64,000 nucleotides of DNA. It comes from Asaia sp. W19 (GTDB lineage Bacteria > Pseudomonadota > Alphaproteobacteria > Acetobacterales > Acetobacteraceae). Below, piece by piece: positions 34,264-42,676 of the stretch. The first letter of the stretch is position 1; every line of letters begins with the position of its first letter. Under the pieces are notes generated by a model that was not told where the DNA came from, made no database searches, and worked only from the letters and a program-made list of their open reading frames with translations. A program made the translations under genes and the position numbers. The stretch is from NCBI RefSeq assembly GCF_003994335.1, contig NZ_PNQZ01000005.1, positions 62,001 through 126,000 on the forward strand. Direction: 5' to 3'.

Positions 34264-34881
34264 ATGACCCAGTTTTCGGATCGTCTCTGGTCAGAGGCGG
34301 TGCAGGACGTCATCCAGGCCGGGGAGCGTATGGACCAGCGTGGCTGGGTGCCGGCGACGGCTGGCAATCTCAGCCGGCGATTGGAAGATGGCCGGATCGC
34401 CATCACCCGCTCAGGCGGGCACAAGGGCTTTCTGACCGTGCCGGACGTGATCGAGATCGATCCCGCGGGACGTCCGATCAATCCTATGCAGAAATCCAGC
34501 GCAGAGACGCTTCTGCATACGCAGCTTTATGCCGCTGATCCATCGATCGGGGCTGTATTGCACGGTCATTCCGTGGCCGCCACCGTGCTGTCCATGGCGC
34601 TTGCCGGATCGTCGCTGACCCTGGCTGGGTACGAGCTGCTCAAGGTGTTCGAAGGGCAATCGACCCATGATACGGCGATCGACGTGCCTGTGTTCGACAA
34701 TGATCAGGATATCGCCCGTCTCGCTACGGTGGTTGCTCCGCGTCTCGGGGCAATGCCCGCCGGATACATCATCCGTGGGCATGGTGTTTATGTCTGGGGG
34801 CGGGACATGAAAATGGCCCTCGCCCGTCTCGAAGGGCTGGAGTTCCTGCTGGCCTGCGAACTCGAAAGGCGGAAATCATGA
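34264..34881 (+). CDS. mtnB: Methylthioribulose-1-phosphate dehydratase
   Basis: Methionine-salvage enzyme, class II aldolase fold, 205 residues. Zinc-binding histidines appear in LHGHS and IRGHGVYVWG. Typical start TAGNLSRRLEDGRIAITRSGGHKG. Overlaps mtnD by 4 bp: first of a coupled mtnB-mtnD-mtnC set. 7 bp after tatA. Confidence 0.93.
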   Translation: MTQFSDRLWSEAVQDVIQAGERMDQRGWVPATAGNLSRRLEDGRIAITRSGGHKGFLTVPDVIEIDPAGRPINPMQKSSAETLLHTQLYAADPSIGAVLHGHSVAATVLSMALAGSSLTLAGYELLKVFEGQSTHDTAIDVPVFDNDQDIARLATVVAPRLGAMPAGYIIRGHGVYVWGRDMKMALARLEGLEFLLACELERRKS

Positions 34882-35435
34882 GCCGACTGACGATCTATCG
34901 CGATGACGCGCCGGAAACCGTGCTGCTCGACACGGAAAACCCGCGCGAGATTGCCGAGACCCTGCGCCCTCTGAATGTCCGTTTCGAGCGTTGGCGGGCC
35001 CCCGTCACTCCGGCCAAGGATGCCCCGCCGGAGCAGATCCTGGAGGCTTACCGCCCGTATCTGGACGGGCTGATGGGGGAAACCGGTGCGGGTAGCGCCG
35101 ATGTGGTCCGCTTTGACCGCAACACGCCCCAGATCGCTGCGATGCGGGAAAAATATCTCTCCGAGCACACGCATAGTGAAGATGAGGTGCGGTTCTTCGT
35201 GCACGGTCAGGGCGCGTTCGTCCTGCATGTGGGCGACAAGGTGTATTCGGTGCTTTGCGTGCAGGGCGACCTGATCTCGGTGCCTGAAGGCACCCCGCAC
35301 TGGTTCGATGCCGGACTCAATCCCGATGTGGTGGCGCTTCGCGTCTTCACCGACACGACGGGTTGGATCGCTGAATACACAGGTGACGAGATTGCCCGCC
35401 GCTTTCCCGTGACCATTCCGGACATTGCTGCATGA
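34878..35435 (+). CDS. mtnD: Acireductone dioxygenase
   Basis: Cupin enzyme of methionine salvage converting acireductone to the 2-oxo acid and formate (Fe form). The 185 residues contain HTHSEDEVRFF (His, His, Glu metal ligands) and VPEGTPHWFDAG (fourth ligand His). Overlaps mtnC by 4 bp. Confidence 0.94.
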   Translation: MSRLTIYRDDAPETVLLDTENPREIAETLRPLNVRFERWRAPVTPAKDAPPEQILEAYRPYLDGLMGETGAGSADVVRFDRNTPQIAAMREKYLSEHTHSEDEVRFFVHGQGAFVLHVGDKVYSVLCVQGDLISVPEGTPHWFDAGLNPDVVALRVFTDTTGWIAEYTGDEIARRFPVTIPDIAA

Positions 35436-36124
35436 GCACCATCCGCCTGATCCTTCTTGATATCGAAGGCACAACCCTGCCGATCTCCTTCGTGAAGGAT
35501 GTGCTTTTTCCCTATTCCGACAGGGTCATGCCGGAGCTGCTGCGTCAGCAGGCCGGTAATCCGCTGGTCAGGGTGGCGCTGGCTGATATCGATGCCGCCA
35601 ATCCCGGCTGCGATCCGGTTGCCCAGCTTCATGACTGGACCATCCGGGACGAGAAGGTAGCCCCCCTGAAATCCCTCCAGGGCCTCGCCTGGAAAACGGG
35701 TTTCGAGTCCGGTGAGCTCAAGGCACGTCTCTATCCAGATGTGCCGCCTGCGCTGAAAGCCTGGCATCAGGCAGGCCTGCGTCTGGCGGTTTATTCCTCT
35801 GGGTCGGCCAGCGCGCAGCGCCTGCTATACGGCTACTCCGATGCGGGCGATCTGACGGGGTTGTTCGAGGCGTTCTACGATCTGGACATCGGGGGAAAGA
35901 AGATCGCGGAGAGTTACCGCGAGATCGCCCAGCGCGCGGGTGTGACCCCGGCTGAAATCCTGTTCCTGTCCGATATCGGAGCAGAACTCGATGCCGCCGC
36001 CGAAGCCGGGCTCAAGACCTGCCAGCTGGTCCGCAAGGAAGATGGCACGACCCCGCATCATGGAGCGCGGCAGGCTTCTGATTTCGCTGAGGTCAGCCAG
36101 TATTTTGCACTGCCCGTCTCATGA
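35432..36124 (+). CDS. mtnC: Enolase-phosphatase E1
   Basis: HAD-family bifunctional enolase/phosphatase of methionine salvage, 230 residues. N-terminal LLDIEGTTLPISFVKDVLFPY carries the nucleophile Asp; SSGSASAQ and LFLSDIGAELDAA are the HAD motifs. Overlaps ribF by 4 bp. Confidence 0.94.
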   Translation: MSTIRLILLDIEGTTLPISFVKDVLFPYSDRVMPELLRQQAGNPLVRVALADIDAANPGCDPVAQLHDWTIRDEKVAPLKSLQGLAWKTGFESGELKARLYPDVPPALKAWHQAGLRLAVYSSGSASAQRLLYGYSDAGDLTGLFEAFYDLDIGGKKIAESYREIAQRAGVTPAEILFLSDIGAELDAAAEAGLKTCQLVRKEDGTTPHHGARQASDFAEVSQYFALPVS

Positions 36125-37050
36125 CCCTGTACGAGGACTGGACGGCGATCCCGCCTGAGGCGCGCGGCGCCGCCGTCGCCCTCGGCAATTTCGATGGGGT
36201 GCATCTCGGGCATCGGCATTTGCTGCGCTCGCTCCATACGGCCCGCCCCGAGCTGCCGCTTGGCGCAGTGACATTCGAGCCCCATCCTCGCGAGTTCTTC
36301 CGACCGCAGGATCCACCGTTACGCCTCATGCTGCCCGAAATCCGGGCGCGTATCCTGCAAGAGCAGGGCGCGCAGCGTGTCTTCCAGCTCCGCTTCGATG
36401 CGGATTTCAGCCATCTCAGCCCCGACGCTTTCGTTGAATCTGTGCTCGACCGGGCGCTCGGTGTGAAACATGTCGCCTGTGGTCCGGATTTTGCCTTCGG
36501 GCATCGACGTGCAGGCAGCATTGCCTATCTGGGACACAAGCTCGAGACGCTCGGGATCGGCCTGACCATCGTCCCTCCATTGACCGATATTGGCGGCCCT
36601 TTTTCTTCCTCGCGTATCCGGCGCCTGTTGCAGGAGGGCTATCCCGAGCGCGCTGCGGAAGAACTCGGTCGCCCCTGGTTTATCGCCGGGGGTGTCGCCC
36701 ATGGCGACAAGCGTGGTCGTCTGCTCGGCTTTCCTACGGCCAACATCCCCCTTGGGCGGCATATCGAGCCTGCACGCGGTGTCTATGCCGTGACGATACG
36801 CCATCCCGATGGGCGCGTGACCCGCGGCGTTGCAAATATTGGCCGACGCCCGACCATCAATGACGGGCAGGAGAGCCGCCTCGAGGTACATATCTTCGAT
36901 GTGAGCGAGGATCTCTACGGCCAGACACTGGAGGTCAGCCTGCACAAGCTTCTGCGCGAGGAGCGACGTTTCGAAGGGCTTGATGCGCTCAAGGCCCAGA
37001 TTGCCGAAGACGCCGCCAGCGCTCGCATCGTTCTCTCAACCCTTTCCTGA
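36121..37050 (+). CDS. ribF: Bifunctional riboflavin kinase / FAD synthetase
   Basis: Makes FMN and FAD from riboflavin. The 309 residues show the adenylyltransferase N-terminal domain (LGNFDGVHLGHRHLL) and the kinase C-terminal domain (GDKRGRLLGFPTANI). Its coupling to mtnC is unusual; ribF is commonly next to ileS, which here lies 1.5 kb downstream with orphans and fosA between. Confidence 0.94.
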   Translation: MTLYEDWTAIPPEARGAAVALGNFDGVHLGHRHLLRSLHTARPELPLGAVTFEPHPREFFRPQDPPLRLMLPEIRARILQEQGAQRVFQLRFDADFSHLSPDAFVESVLDRALGVKHVACGPDFAFGHRRAGSIAYLGHKLETLGIGLTIVPPLTDIGGPFSSSRIRRLLQEGYPERAAEELGRPWFIAGGVAHGDKRGRLLGFPTANIPLGRHIEPARGVYAVTIRHPDGRVTRGVANIGRRPTINDGQESRLEVHIFDVSEDLYGQTLEVSLHKLLREERRFEGLDALKAQIAEDAASARIVLSTLS

Positions 37051-37074
37051 TCCTGCGGGTGTCGGAAATGCCCG

Positions 37075-37506
37075 TTGTCTGACACGCCTCTGATATCGGG
37101 CATAAATCACGTGACGCTCTGCGTAGGTGATCTTGAGCGTTCCATCCGCTTTTATCGCGATCTTTTGGGCTGCGTCCTGCGGGCTCGATGGGGCAAGGGG
37201 GCGTATCTAGAGGCAGGGGCCCTCTGGCTGTGTCTTGAGGTGCGTTCGGAGGCAATTCTGCCGGACGGTTCGGACGATTCTCATCTTGCCTTCAGCGTCG
37301 AGCAGGATGGTTTTACGGTACTTTGTGCCAGGCTGAGCGGAAAGGTGGCGCGCTGGAAGGAAAACAGGAGCGAAGGCGACTCGCTCTATTTCCTCGACCC
37401 CGATGGGCATAAACTCGAGATTCATGTTGGCACTTTGGCGACCCGCATGAGGGCCTGGCGTGATCGGCCCCCTAAGGGGCTGGTCATTCAGTCTCCAGAG
37501 GACTGA
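37075..37506 (+). CDS. FosA-like fosfomycin glutathione transferase (VOC family)
   Basis: A 143-residue vicinal-oxygen-chelate protein from TTG 37075. Metal ligands line up with FosA: His12 (INHVTL), His70 (DDSHLAF), Glu115 (HKLEIHVG). The FosA-specific potassium/substrate stretch WKENRSEGDS and FLDPDGHKLE is almost complete. FosA opens the fosfomycin epoxide with glutathione. The match covers the full length, so the resistance activity is plausible; a housekeeping glyoxalase-like role cannot be excluded. No mobile element is adjacent. Confidence 0.82.
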   Translation: MSDTPLISGINHVTLCVGDLERSIRFYRDLLGCVLRARWGKGAYLEAGALWLCLEVRSEAILPDGSDDSHLAFSVEQDGFTVLCARLSGKVARWKENRSEGDSLYFLDPDGHKLEIHVGTLATRMRAWRDRPPKGLVIQSPED

Positions 37507-37545
37507 TACGAACTTGCCTGTTTTGTGAAGTTTTACATGTTTCAC

Positions 37546-37565
37546 TTAACATCGAAAAATGTTAA
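37546..37565. promoter_or_regulatory. Inverted repeat TTAACAT-N6-ATGTTAA
   Basis: Perfect 7-bp arms, 36 bp upstream of the small gene at 37602, inside an AT-rich island. Likely a regulator site or part of a promoter; regulator unknown. Confidence 0.4.
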
Positions 37566-37601
37566 AGATTACTCACGGTTAATGAGGGGTGGGAGTCTGT
37601 C

Positions 37602-37811
37602 ATGTTCGGCGCGATGCAAATGTACCAGATGCAAGCGATGGAACAGCACATCGCCCAAAAGGAATCCCGCAGGAAGGAAAGCGTTTCCCGGCTCGTGCGA
37701 CTCAAGGAGTTCCTGCGCCGCGATCTTACGTCACTGGGCTGTCAGATCGATGAGACGTTTGAAAGCGTCTACGCCCCCTCTACTTTTTCGTCCCGTAAGG
37801 GTCTGCGCTGA
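37602..37811 (+). CDS. Small hypothetical protein
   Basis: A 69-residue protein, methionine- and glutamine-rich at the start (MFGAMQMYQMQAMEQH), then a charged helix ESRRKESVSRLVRLKEFLRRDL. No domain recognised. The start is preceded by GGGGTGGGAG and an inverted repeat. It has its own promoter-like AT-rich region, so probably a free-standing small gene. Confidence 0.55.
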   Translation: MFGAMQMYQMQAMEQHIAQKESRRKESVSRLVRLKEFLRRDLTSLGCQIDETFESVYAPSTFSSRKGLR

Positions 37812-37855
37812 GCTTGGTATATAGGGGCAAGTACGGTCGGAAGCAGTCTTTGTCC

Positions 37856-38278
37856 TCAGTTCACCACCGTGCAGAATGCCGGGCTACGCGTTGTTCTGAA
37901 GAACTCCCTCCCGCGCAACATGTAGATGAATTCGACTGTGACGTTACCTTCCATCAGAAATTTCATGTTGGTTGAGCAATAGCGCTCAGTATCGGCATTC
38001 GTAATCATGCGCTTGAGCTCAGTTTCGGAAAAATTGAAGATCGCCTCGTCTGCCACATGGGTGAGGGCAATCGTCTCGACGATCTTGCGTCCTTCACGTC
38101 GTAGCGAGAGGATCGTCACCATTTCGTTATCCCTGAGCGGCGTCTTCTCATTCATCAGTGTGACGAACCGGTCCAGCACCCGGATCGACATCTGAGGAGG
38201 TGTCAGGCTGGTTTGTGCGTCGGCATTGACTGGGCCGCCTGGAAGCAGAAGCAGGGCGGCAGCCACGACTATTTTCAT
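37856..38278 (-). CDS. Hypothetical secreted protein
   Basis: From ATG 38278 (MKIVVAAALLLLPGG) a 140-residue protein with a signal peptide cleaved near VNADAQ. The mature part has two Cys (RYCST and AFCTVV), probably one disulfide, and a compact alpha/beta pattern. The long frame to 38380 lacks a signal. No family recognised. Confidence 0.65.
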   Translation of the reverse strand: MKIVVAAALLLLPGGPVNADAQTSLTPPQMSIRVLDRFVTLMNEKTPLRDNEMVTILSLRREGRKIVETIALTHVADEAIFNFSETELKRMITNADTERYCSTNMKFLMEGNVTVEFIYMLRGREFFRTTRSPAFCTVVN

Positions 38279-38606
38279 TCCATGAGTCCGTATTGAGTTA
38301 TTATTGCGATGATGCATGGGAGTAGGCACCGTCAATGAATGAATAAAGCGTGTAGATGGCAGAAAGCTTGATCCAAGCACCTGCCATTATCCCGGTGGGC
38401 ATCTCGCTCGGGTCATTCGCCCTCGCTGCCCCTGCGAGGGCGAGGGCGAGGCGGCATGACGCCACCAGCGTCGGCGGCCGGTTTTCAGCACAATTTGACG
38501 GGCCGAAGCGACCCAATTGTGAGTCCTTGCCAACCCTGCGCTCTTGACCCTTTGCCCCGCATCTTCGCATAACTCCCGGTTCCCTGACTCCGTCGAATGA
38601 TCGAAG
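38279..38606. other. Intergenic region with a strong hairpin
   Basis: No supported gene. It contains a perfect 9-bp stem CGCCCTCGC / GCGAGGGCG with a 7-base loop (38418-38442) followed by partly repeated GAGGGCGAG units and no T-run. The rest is the leader of ileS. No T-box is recognised, as expected outside Firmicutes. Confidence 0.5.
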
Positions 38607-41495
38607 ATGCCTGATTCCAAAAGCCCCGATCCTCAGGACCGTTATCGCGACACGGTCTTTCTGCCCCGCACCAGCTTTCCGATGCGCGGCAATCTGCCCA
38701 CGCGCGAGCCGGAAATCCTGGCGCGCTGGGAGTCGATGGGACTTGATGAGAAGATTATAGAGGCAGGGCAGGGCAAGCCTGTCTTTACCCTGCATGACGG
38801 CCCGCCCTACGCCAATGGCCATCTGCATATCGGTCACGCGCTCAACAAGATCAACAAGGACGTGGTCAATCGCGCCCAGCGCATGAATGGCGCGCGTGTG
38901 CGTTATGTGCCCGGCTGGGATTGTCACGGCCTGCCGATCGAATGGCGCGTCGAGGAAGAATATCGCAAGGCGGGCAAGAACAAGGACGACGTTCCGGTCC
39001 TGCAGTTTCGCGCAGAGTGCCGCGACTATGCGCGTCGCTGGCTCGACATCCAGGCCGAGGAATTCAAGAGGCTTGGCATCCAGGGCGAGTGGAAGAACCG
39101 ATACGCCACCATGGATTTCTCGTCGGAATCCGCGATCGTCCGCGAGATCGGCAAATTCCTGCTCAATGGTGGTCTCTATCGCGGCCTACGCCCGGTGATG
39201 TGGAGCCCGGTCGAGAAGACGGCTCTCGCCGAGGCCGAGATCGAGTATCACGACATCACTTCCACCACGGTTCACGTGGCTTTCCCGATCGAGGCGGATC
39301 CGACCCCAGGCCAGGCGCTTCAGGGGGCTTCAGCCGTGATCTGGACGACTACCTCCTGGACCATTCCGGCGAACCGCGCCATCGCGTACGGGCCCGAGAT
39401 CGCCTATGTCGTGCTGCGTGCCGATGTGATGGAAGAAGCCTCCCTCGTGGCGCCGGGATCGCGCTTCCTGGTGGCAGAGGAGCGCGTCGCGGATTTCTGC
39501 AAGCAGGCAGGCATCCAGGACCATCATATTCTCTACACCCTGCCCGGAGAGGCGCTTGAGGGTACGATCTGCGCCCATCCCCTGCGTGGCTGCGGCTATG
39601 AGTTCGACGTCCCTATGCTTCCCGGCGATTTCGTGACCACCGATGCCGGTACGGGTCTCGTGCATATGGCACCGGCCCATGGCCAGGACGACTTCCTGCT
39701 CACACGCCAATATGGCATCGAAGTGCCTGAGCTCGTGCAGGATGACGGGACCTATGCTCCCTGGGTGCCGCATTTTGCCGGTATCCATGTGTTCAAGGCG
39801 GCCGATCCGGTCTGTGCGGCCCTCACCGAGGCCGCGCAGCGCTGGGCGGCCAATGGCGATGCGGCGGCCGGGCTCGTGGCGCGGTCGAGCATCGTGCATT
39901 CCTATCCACATTCCTGGCGTTCGCGTAAGCCGATCATCTTTCGTGCTACCCCGCAATGGTTCATCCGCATGGATGGTGACCAGGCCCTTCGTCACAAGGC
40001 GCTTGACGCGCTTGCGGATGTCACCTTCGTGCCGGAGGCTGCGCGCAATCGCCTGACTTCCATGATCGAGCAGCGTCCCGATTGGTGCATCAGCCGCCAG
40101 CGCGCTTGGGGCGTGCCGATTGCCGTCTTCGTCGAGAAGAGCACGGGCGAGGTTTTGCGCGATACCGAAGTCATGCAGCGCGTCGTCGATGCGATGGCCG
40201 AGCATGGCGCCGATATCTGGTACAGCGCCGACCCGGCCTTGTTCCTGGGTGAGGGGCGTGACCCCGCGCAGTATGAGCAGGTATTCGATATCGTCGATGT
40301 CTGGTTCGAGAGTGGCTCGACGCACAGCTTCGTTCTGGGCGAAGAGGGGTTGAACTTCCCGGCAGATCTCTATCTTGAAGGGTCCGACCAGCATCGTGGC
40401 TGGTTCCAGTCTTCCCTGCTCGAAAGCGTCGGTACGCGCGGCATTGCGCCCATGAAGGCCATTGTGACCAATGGTTTCGTGCTCGATGAGCAAGGGCGCA
40501 AAATGTCCAAGTCGTTGGGCAATGTGATTGCGCCCAAGGAAGTGACCGACAAGCTGGGCGCCGATATCCTGCGTCTCTGGGTCGTCAATTCCGACAGCAA
40601 CGAAGATCTGCGTATCGGCAACGAGATTCTCAAGCAGCAGGGCGAACTCTACCGCCGTCTGCGTAACACGCTGCGCTGGCTGCTGGGCGCGCTCGATGGG
40701 TACACCCCCGAAGAGGCGGTGCCGTTCGATCAGCTTCCGGAACTCGAACGCTATATCCTGCATCGCCTGACCGAGCTGGGTGGCCAGATCAAACAGGCCG
40801 TGCATACCCATCAATGGGTCGGCGTCTATCCCATGCTGCACGGGTTCTGCACGACCGATCTCTCGGCGTTCTATTTCGACGTTCGCAAGGATGCGCTTTA
40901 TTGTGATGCGCCTTCCTCGCAGCGGCGTCGCGCGGCGCGTACCGTGCTCGATATCCTGCATCGCGCGCTCGCCACCTGGCTCGCACCGGTGCTGGTCTTC
41001 ACGGCGGAAGAGGCCTGGACGTCCCGCTTCGGCGAGGACAGCTCAGTTCATCTCCAGAGCTTTCTCGAGCCTGATCCGACCTGGAACGACGCGGCACTGG
41101 GCGAGCGCTGGAACCGCCTCCGCGCCCTGCGCCGCGTGATCACGACCGAACTCGAAGGCGCGCGCCGCGGCGGGGTCATCGGCTCATCGCTCGAGGCGCG
41201 CCTCAGCCTGCCGCTGACGGAACAGGAGCAGGCCGTATTCGGGGATGTGGACTGGGCGGAGCTCGCCATCGTCTCGCAGGCCGATATCCAGCTTCTGACC
41301 AATGTACCATCGCTCTATATCGATGACGTGGCGACCACGGAGCATGAAGGTATTGTCGGCGCGCATCCTGGCCCGAGTGTGGCCGAGGCCGATGGCAACA
41401 AATGCCTGCGCTGCTGGCGCGTTCTGCCTGAGGTCGGCAGCCAGACTGCCCATCCGGGGCTGTGCCTGCGTTGCAGCGATGTGGTGTCGATGTGA
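38607..41495 (+). CDS. ileS: Isoleucyl-tRNA synthetase
   Basis: Class I synthetase, 962 residues, charging tRNA-Ile with proofreading. HIGH motif in PPYANGHLHIGHALNK, KMSKS in GRKMSKSLGN, CP1 editing domain between, and C-terminal zinc site CLRCWR ... CLRC. Normal length. Its stop overlaps the lspA start (GTGA). Confidence 0.97.
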   Translation: MPDSKSPDPQDRYRDTVFLPRTSFPMRGNLPTREPEILARWESMGLDEKIIEAGQGKPVFTLHDGPPYANGHLHIGHALNKINKDVVNRAQRMNGARVRYVPGWDCHGLPIEWRVEEEYRKAGKNKDDVPVLQFRAECRDYARRWLDIQAEEFKRLGIQGEWKNRYATMDFSSESAIVREIGKFLLNGGLYRGLRPVMWSPVEKTALAEAEIEYHDITSTTVHVAFPIEADPTPGQALQGASAVIWTTTSWTIPANRAIAYGPEIAYVVLRADVMEEASLVAPGSRFLVAEERVADFCKQAGIQDHHILYTLPGEALEGTICAHPLRGCGYEFDVPMLPGDFVTTDAGTGLVHMAPAHGQDDFLLTRQYGIEVPELVQDDGTYAPWVPHFAGIHVFKAADPVCAALTEAAQRWAANGDAAAGLVARSSIVHSYPHSWRSRKPIIFRATPQWFIRMDGDQALRHKALDALADVTFVPEAARNRLTSMIEQRPDWCISRQRAWGVPIAVFVEKSTGEVLRDTEVMQRVVDAMAEHGADIWYSADPALFLGEGRDPAQYEQVFDIVDVWFESGSTHSFVLGEEGLNFPADLYLEGSDQHRGWFQSSLLESVGTRGIAPMKAIVTNGFVLDEQGRKMSKSLGNVIAPKEVTDKLGADILRLWVVNSDSNEDLRIGNEILKQQGELYRRLRNTLRWLLGALDGYTPEEAVPFDQLPELERYILHRLTELGGQIKQAVHTHQWVGVYPMLHGFCTTDLSAFYFDVRKDALYCDAPSSQRRRAARTVLDILHRALATWLAPVLVFTAEEAWTSRFGEDSSVHLQSFLEPDPTWNDAALGERWNRLRALRRVITTELEGARRGGVIGSSLEARLSLPLTEQEQAVFGDVDWAELAIVSQADIQLLTNVPSLYIDDVATTEHEGIVGAHPGPSVAEADGNKCLRCWRVLPEVGSQTAHPGLCLRCSDVVSM

Positions 41496-42073
41496 AGGGC
41501 GCCAAGCTCACCGTCAGCTTCGGTCGACCGGCGACGCTCGTCGCCGGGCTGGCCGCCTTTCTGATCGTGCTCCTGGCCGATCAGATCAGCAAATGGTGGA
41601 TTCTCGCTGTGTATCACCTGCCTGACCGGGGCAGCGTGGCCATCATGCCTGGGCTGAATTTCACGATGGTCTGGAACCATGCGGTGACCTTCGGCATGCT
41701 CGGGGGCGTGGGGTCAAAGGGCCCTCTTCTGTTTTGCACCGTCGCCTTGATCGCGGTACTTGCCCTGCTGTGGCAGACCCTGCGCACGCCGCGCATGGTC
41801 GTGGCGATTGCCTCCGCCGCCATCGCGGGCGGCGCCGTTGGCAATGTGATCGATCGCATCCGTTTCGGGGCGGTGGTCGACTTCATCCACGCGCATGCCT
41901 TCGGCTGGAGCTGGTATGTCTTCAACGTCGCAGACTCAGCAATCGTCTGCGGCGTCATCGCTTGGGTGATCGACTCGATCTGGTCGGATCGTCGTGATGC
42001 AGCCTCCCGCACGCGCGCCGAAACGGGTGCCACCACCGTCCCGGGCCATGGCCCCGCACCGCACGAGCATTGA
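41492..42073 (+). CDS. lspA: Prolipoprotein signal peptidase
   Basis: Inner-membrane aspartic protease (signal peptidase II) that processes the many lipoproteins seen here. Start at GTG 41492 overlaps the ileS stop; 193 residues, four TM helices, catalytic Asp in GNVIDRIRFGAVVDF and FNVADSAI. The tail after about residue 165 is extended and polar. ileS-lspA adjacency is classic. Confidence 0.93.
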   Translation: MKGAKLTVSFGRPATLVAGLAAFLIVLLADQISKWWILAVYHLPDRGSVAIMPGLNFTMVWNHAVTFGMLGGVGSKGPLLFCTVALIAVLALLWQTLRTPRMVVAIASAAIAGGAVGNVIDRIRFGAVVDFIHAHAFGWSWYVFNVADSAIVCGVIAWVIDSIWSDRRDAASRTRAETGATTVPGHGPAPHEH

Positions 42074-42116
42074 TCTCTTGTCGATGCCGAAACGCTCCAT
42101 TAGGATCGGGTCCGAT

Positions 42117-42653
42117 ATGGCTCAGCTCTCCCTCCCGTCCGTCCTTCGCGTCCTGCCGGTTCTCGGCCTGACTGCGCTCCTCCCGGCTTGCTCCGGCTCT
42201 GACGTCTCGCGGGCTTTCGGCCTCGAACGGTCGATGCCGGACGAATATACGGTGACGACGCGCGCGCCACTGTCCATGCCGCCTTCCGAGCAGCTGAGCC
42301 TGCCGGGTCAGGGTGACCACACAGCGGATGAAAATCCCCGCACCCAGGCGCTCGAGACGCTCTCCCCCAACGCGGCTCTGCATTCCACCTCGGGCAGCGC
42401 CAGCGCCGGACAGCAGGCTCTGATCGGGGCGGTCGATCAGGCTTCGAAGGCCCCCAATAACGCCGAGCTCGGTGCCGCAGGCGCAGGACTGACTGATGAG
42501 CTGATGTTCTGGCGTGGCGGCAATGCAGGGAGCGTTGTTGATAGCGAAGCCGAAAACCGTCGGATACAGCGCGCCTCAGCCCTTGGACAGAGCCCCTCGA
42601 CCGGTGCCACCCCGACCAAGAAGTCCAAAAGCTCTTTCCTCGGCGTCTTCTGA
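42117..42653 (+). CDS. DUF3035-family lipoprotein
   Basis: From ATG 42117, a 178-residue lipoprotein with lipobox LLPAC and the DUF3035 core SRAFGLERSMPDEYTVTTRAPLSMPPS. This family sits downstream of lspA in many alphaproteobacteria; the role is unknown, possibly envelope assembly. C-terminal part is Ser/Ala rich and ends basic. Confidence 0.82.
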   Translation: MAQLSLPSVLRVLPVLGLTALLPACSGSDVSRAFGLERSMPDEYTVTTRAPLSMPPSEQLSLPGQGDHTADENPRTQALETLSPNAALHSTSGSASAGQQALIGAVDQASKAPNNAELGAAGAGLTDELMFWRGGNAGSVVDSEAENRRIQRASALGQSPSTGATPTKKSKSSFLGVF

Positions 42654-42676
42654 AGGGCGTCATCTGATGCCTGAAC

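Noticed and set aside
39330-40961. 543-codon leftward frame
   Set aside because: Antisense shadow of ileS.
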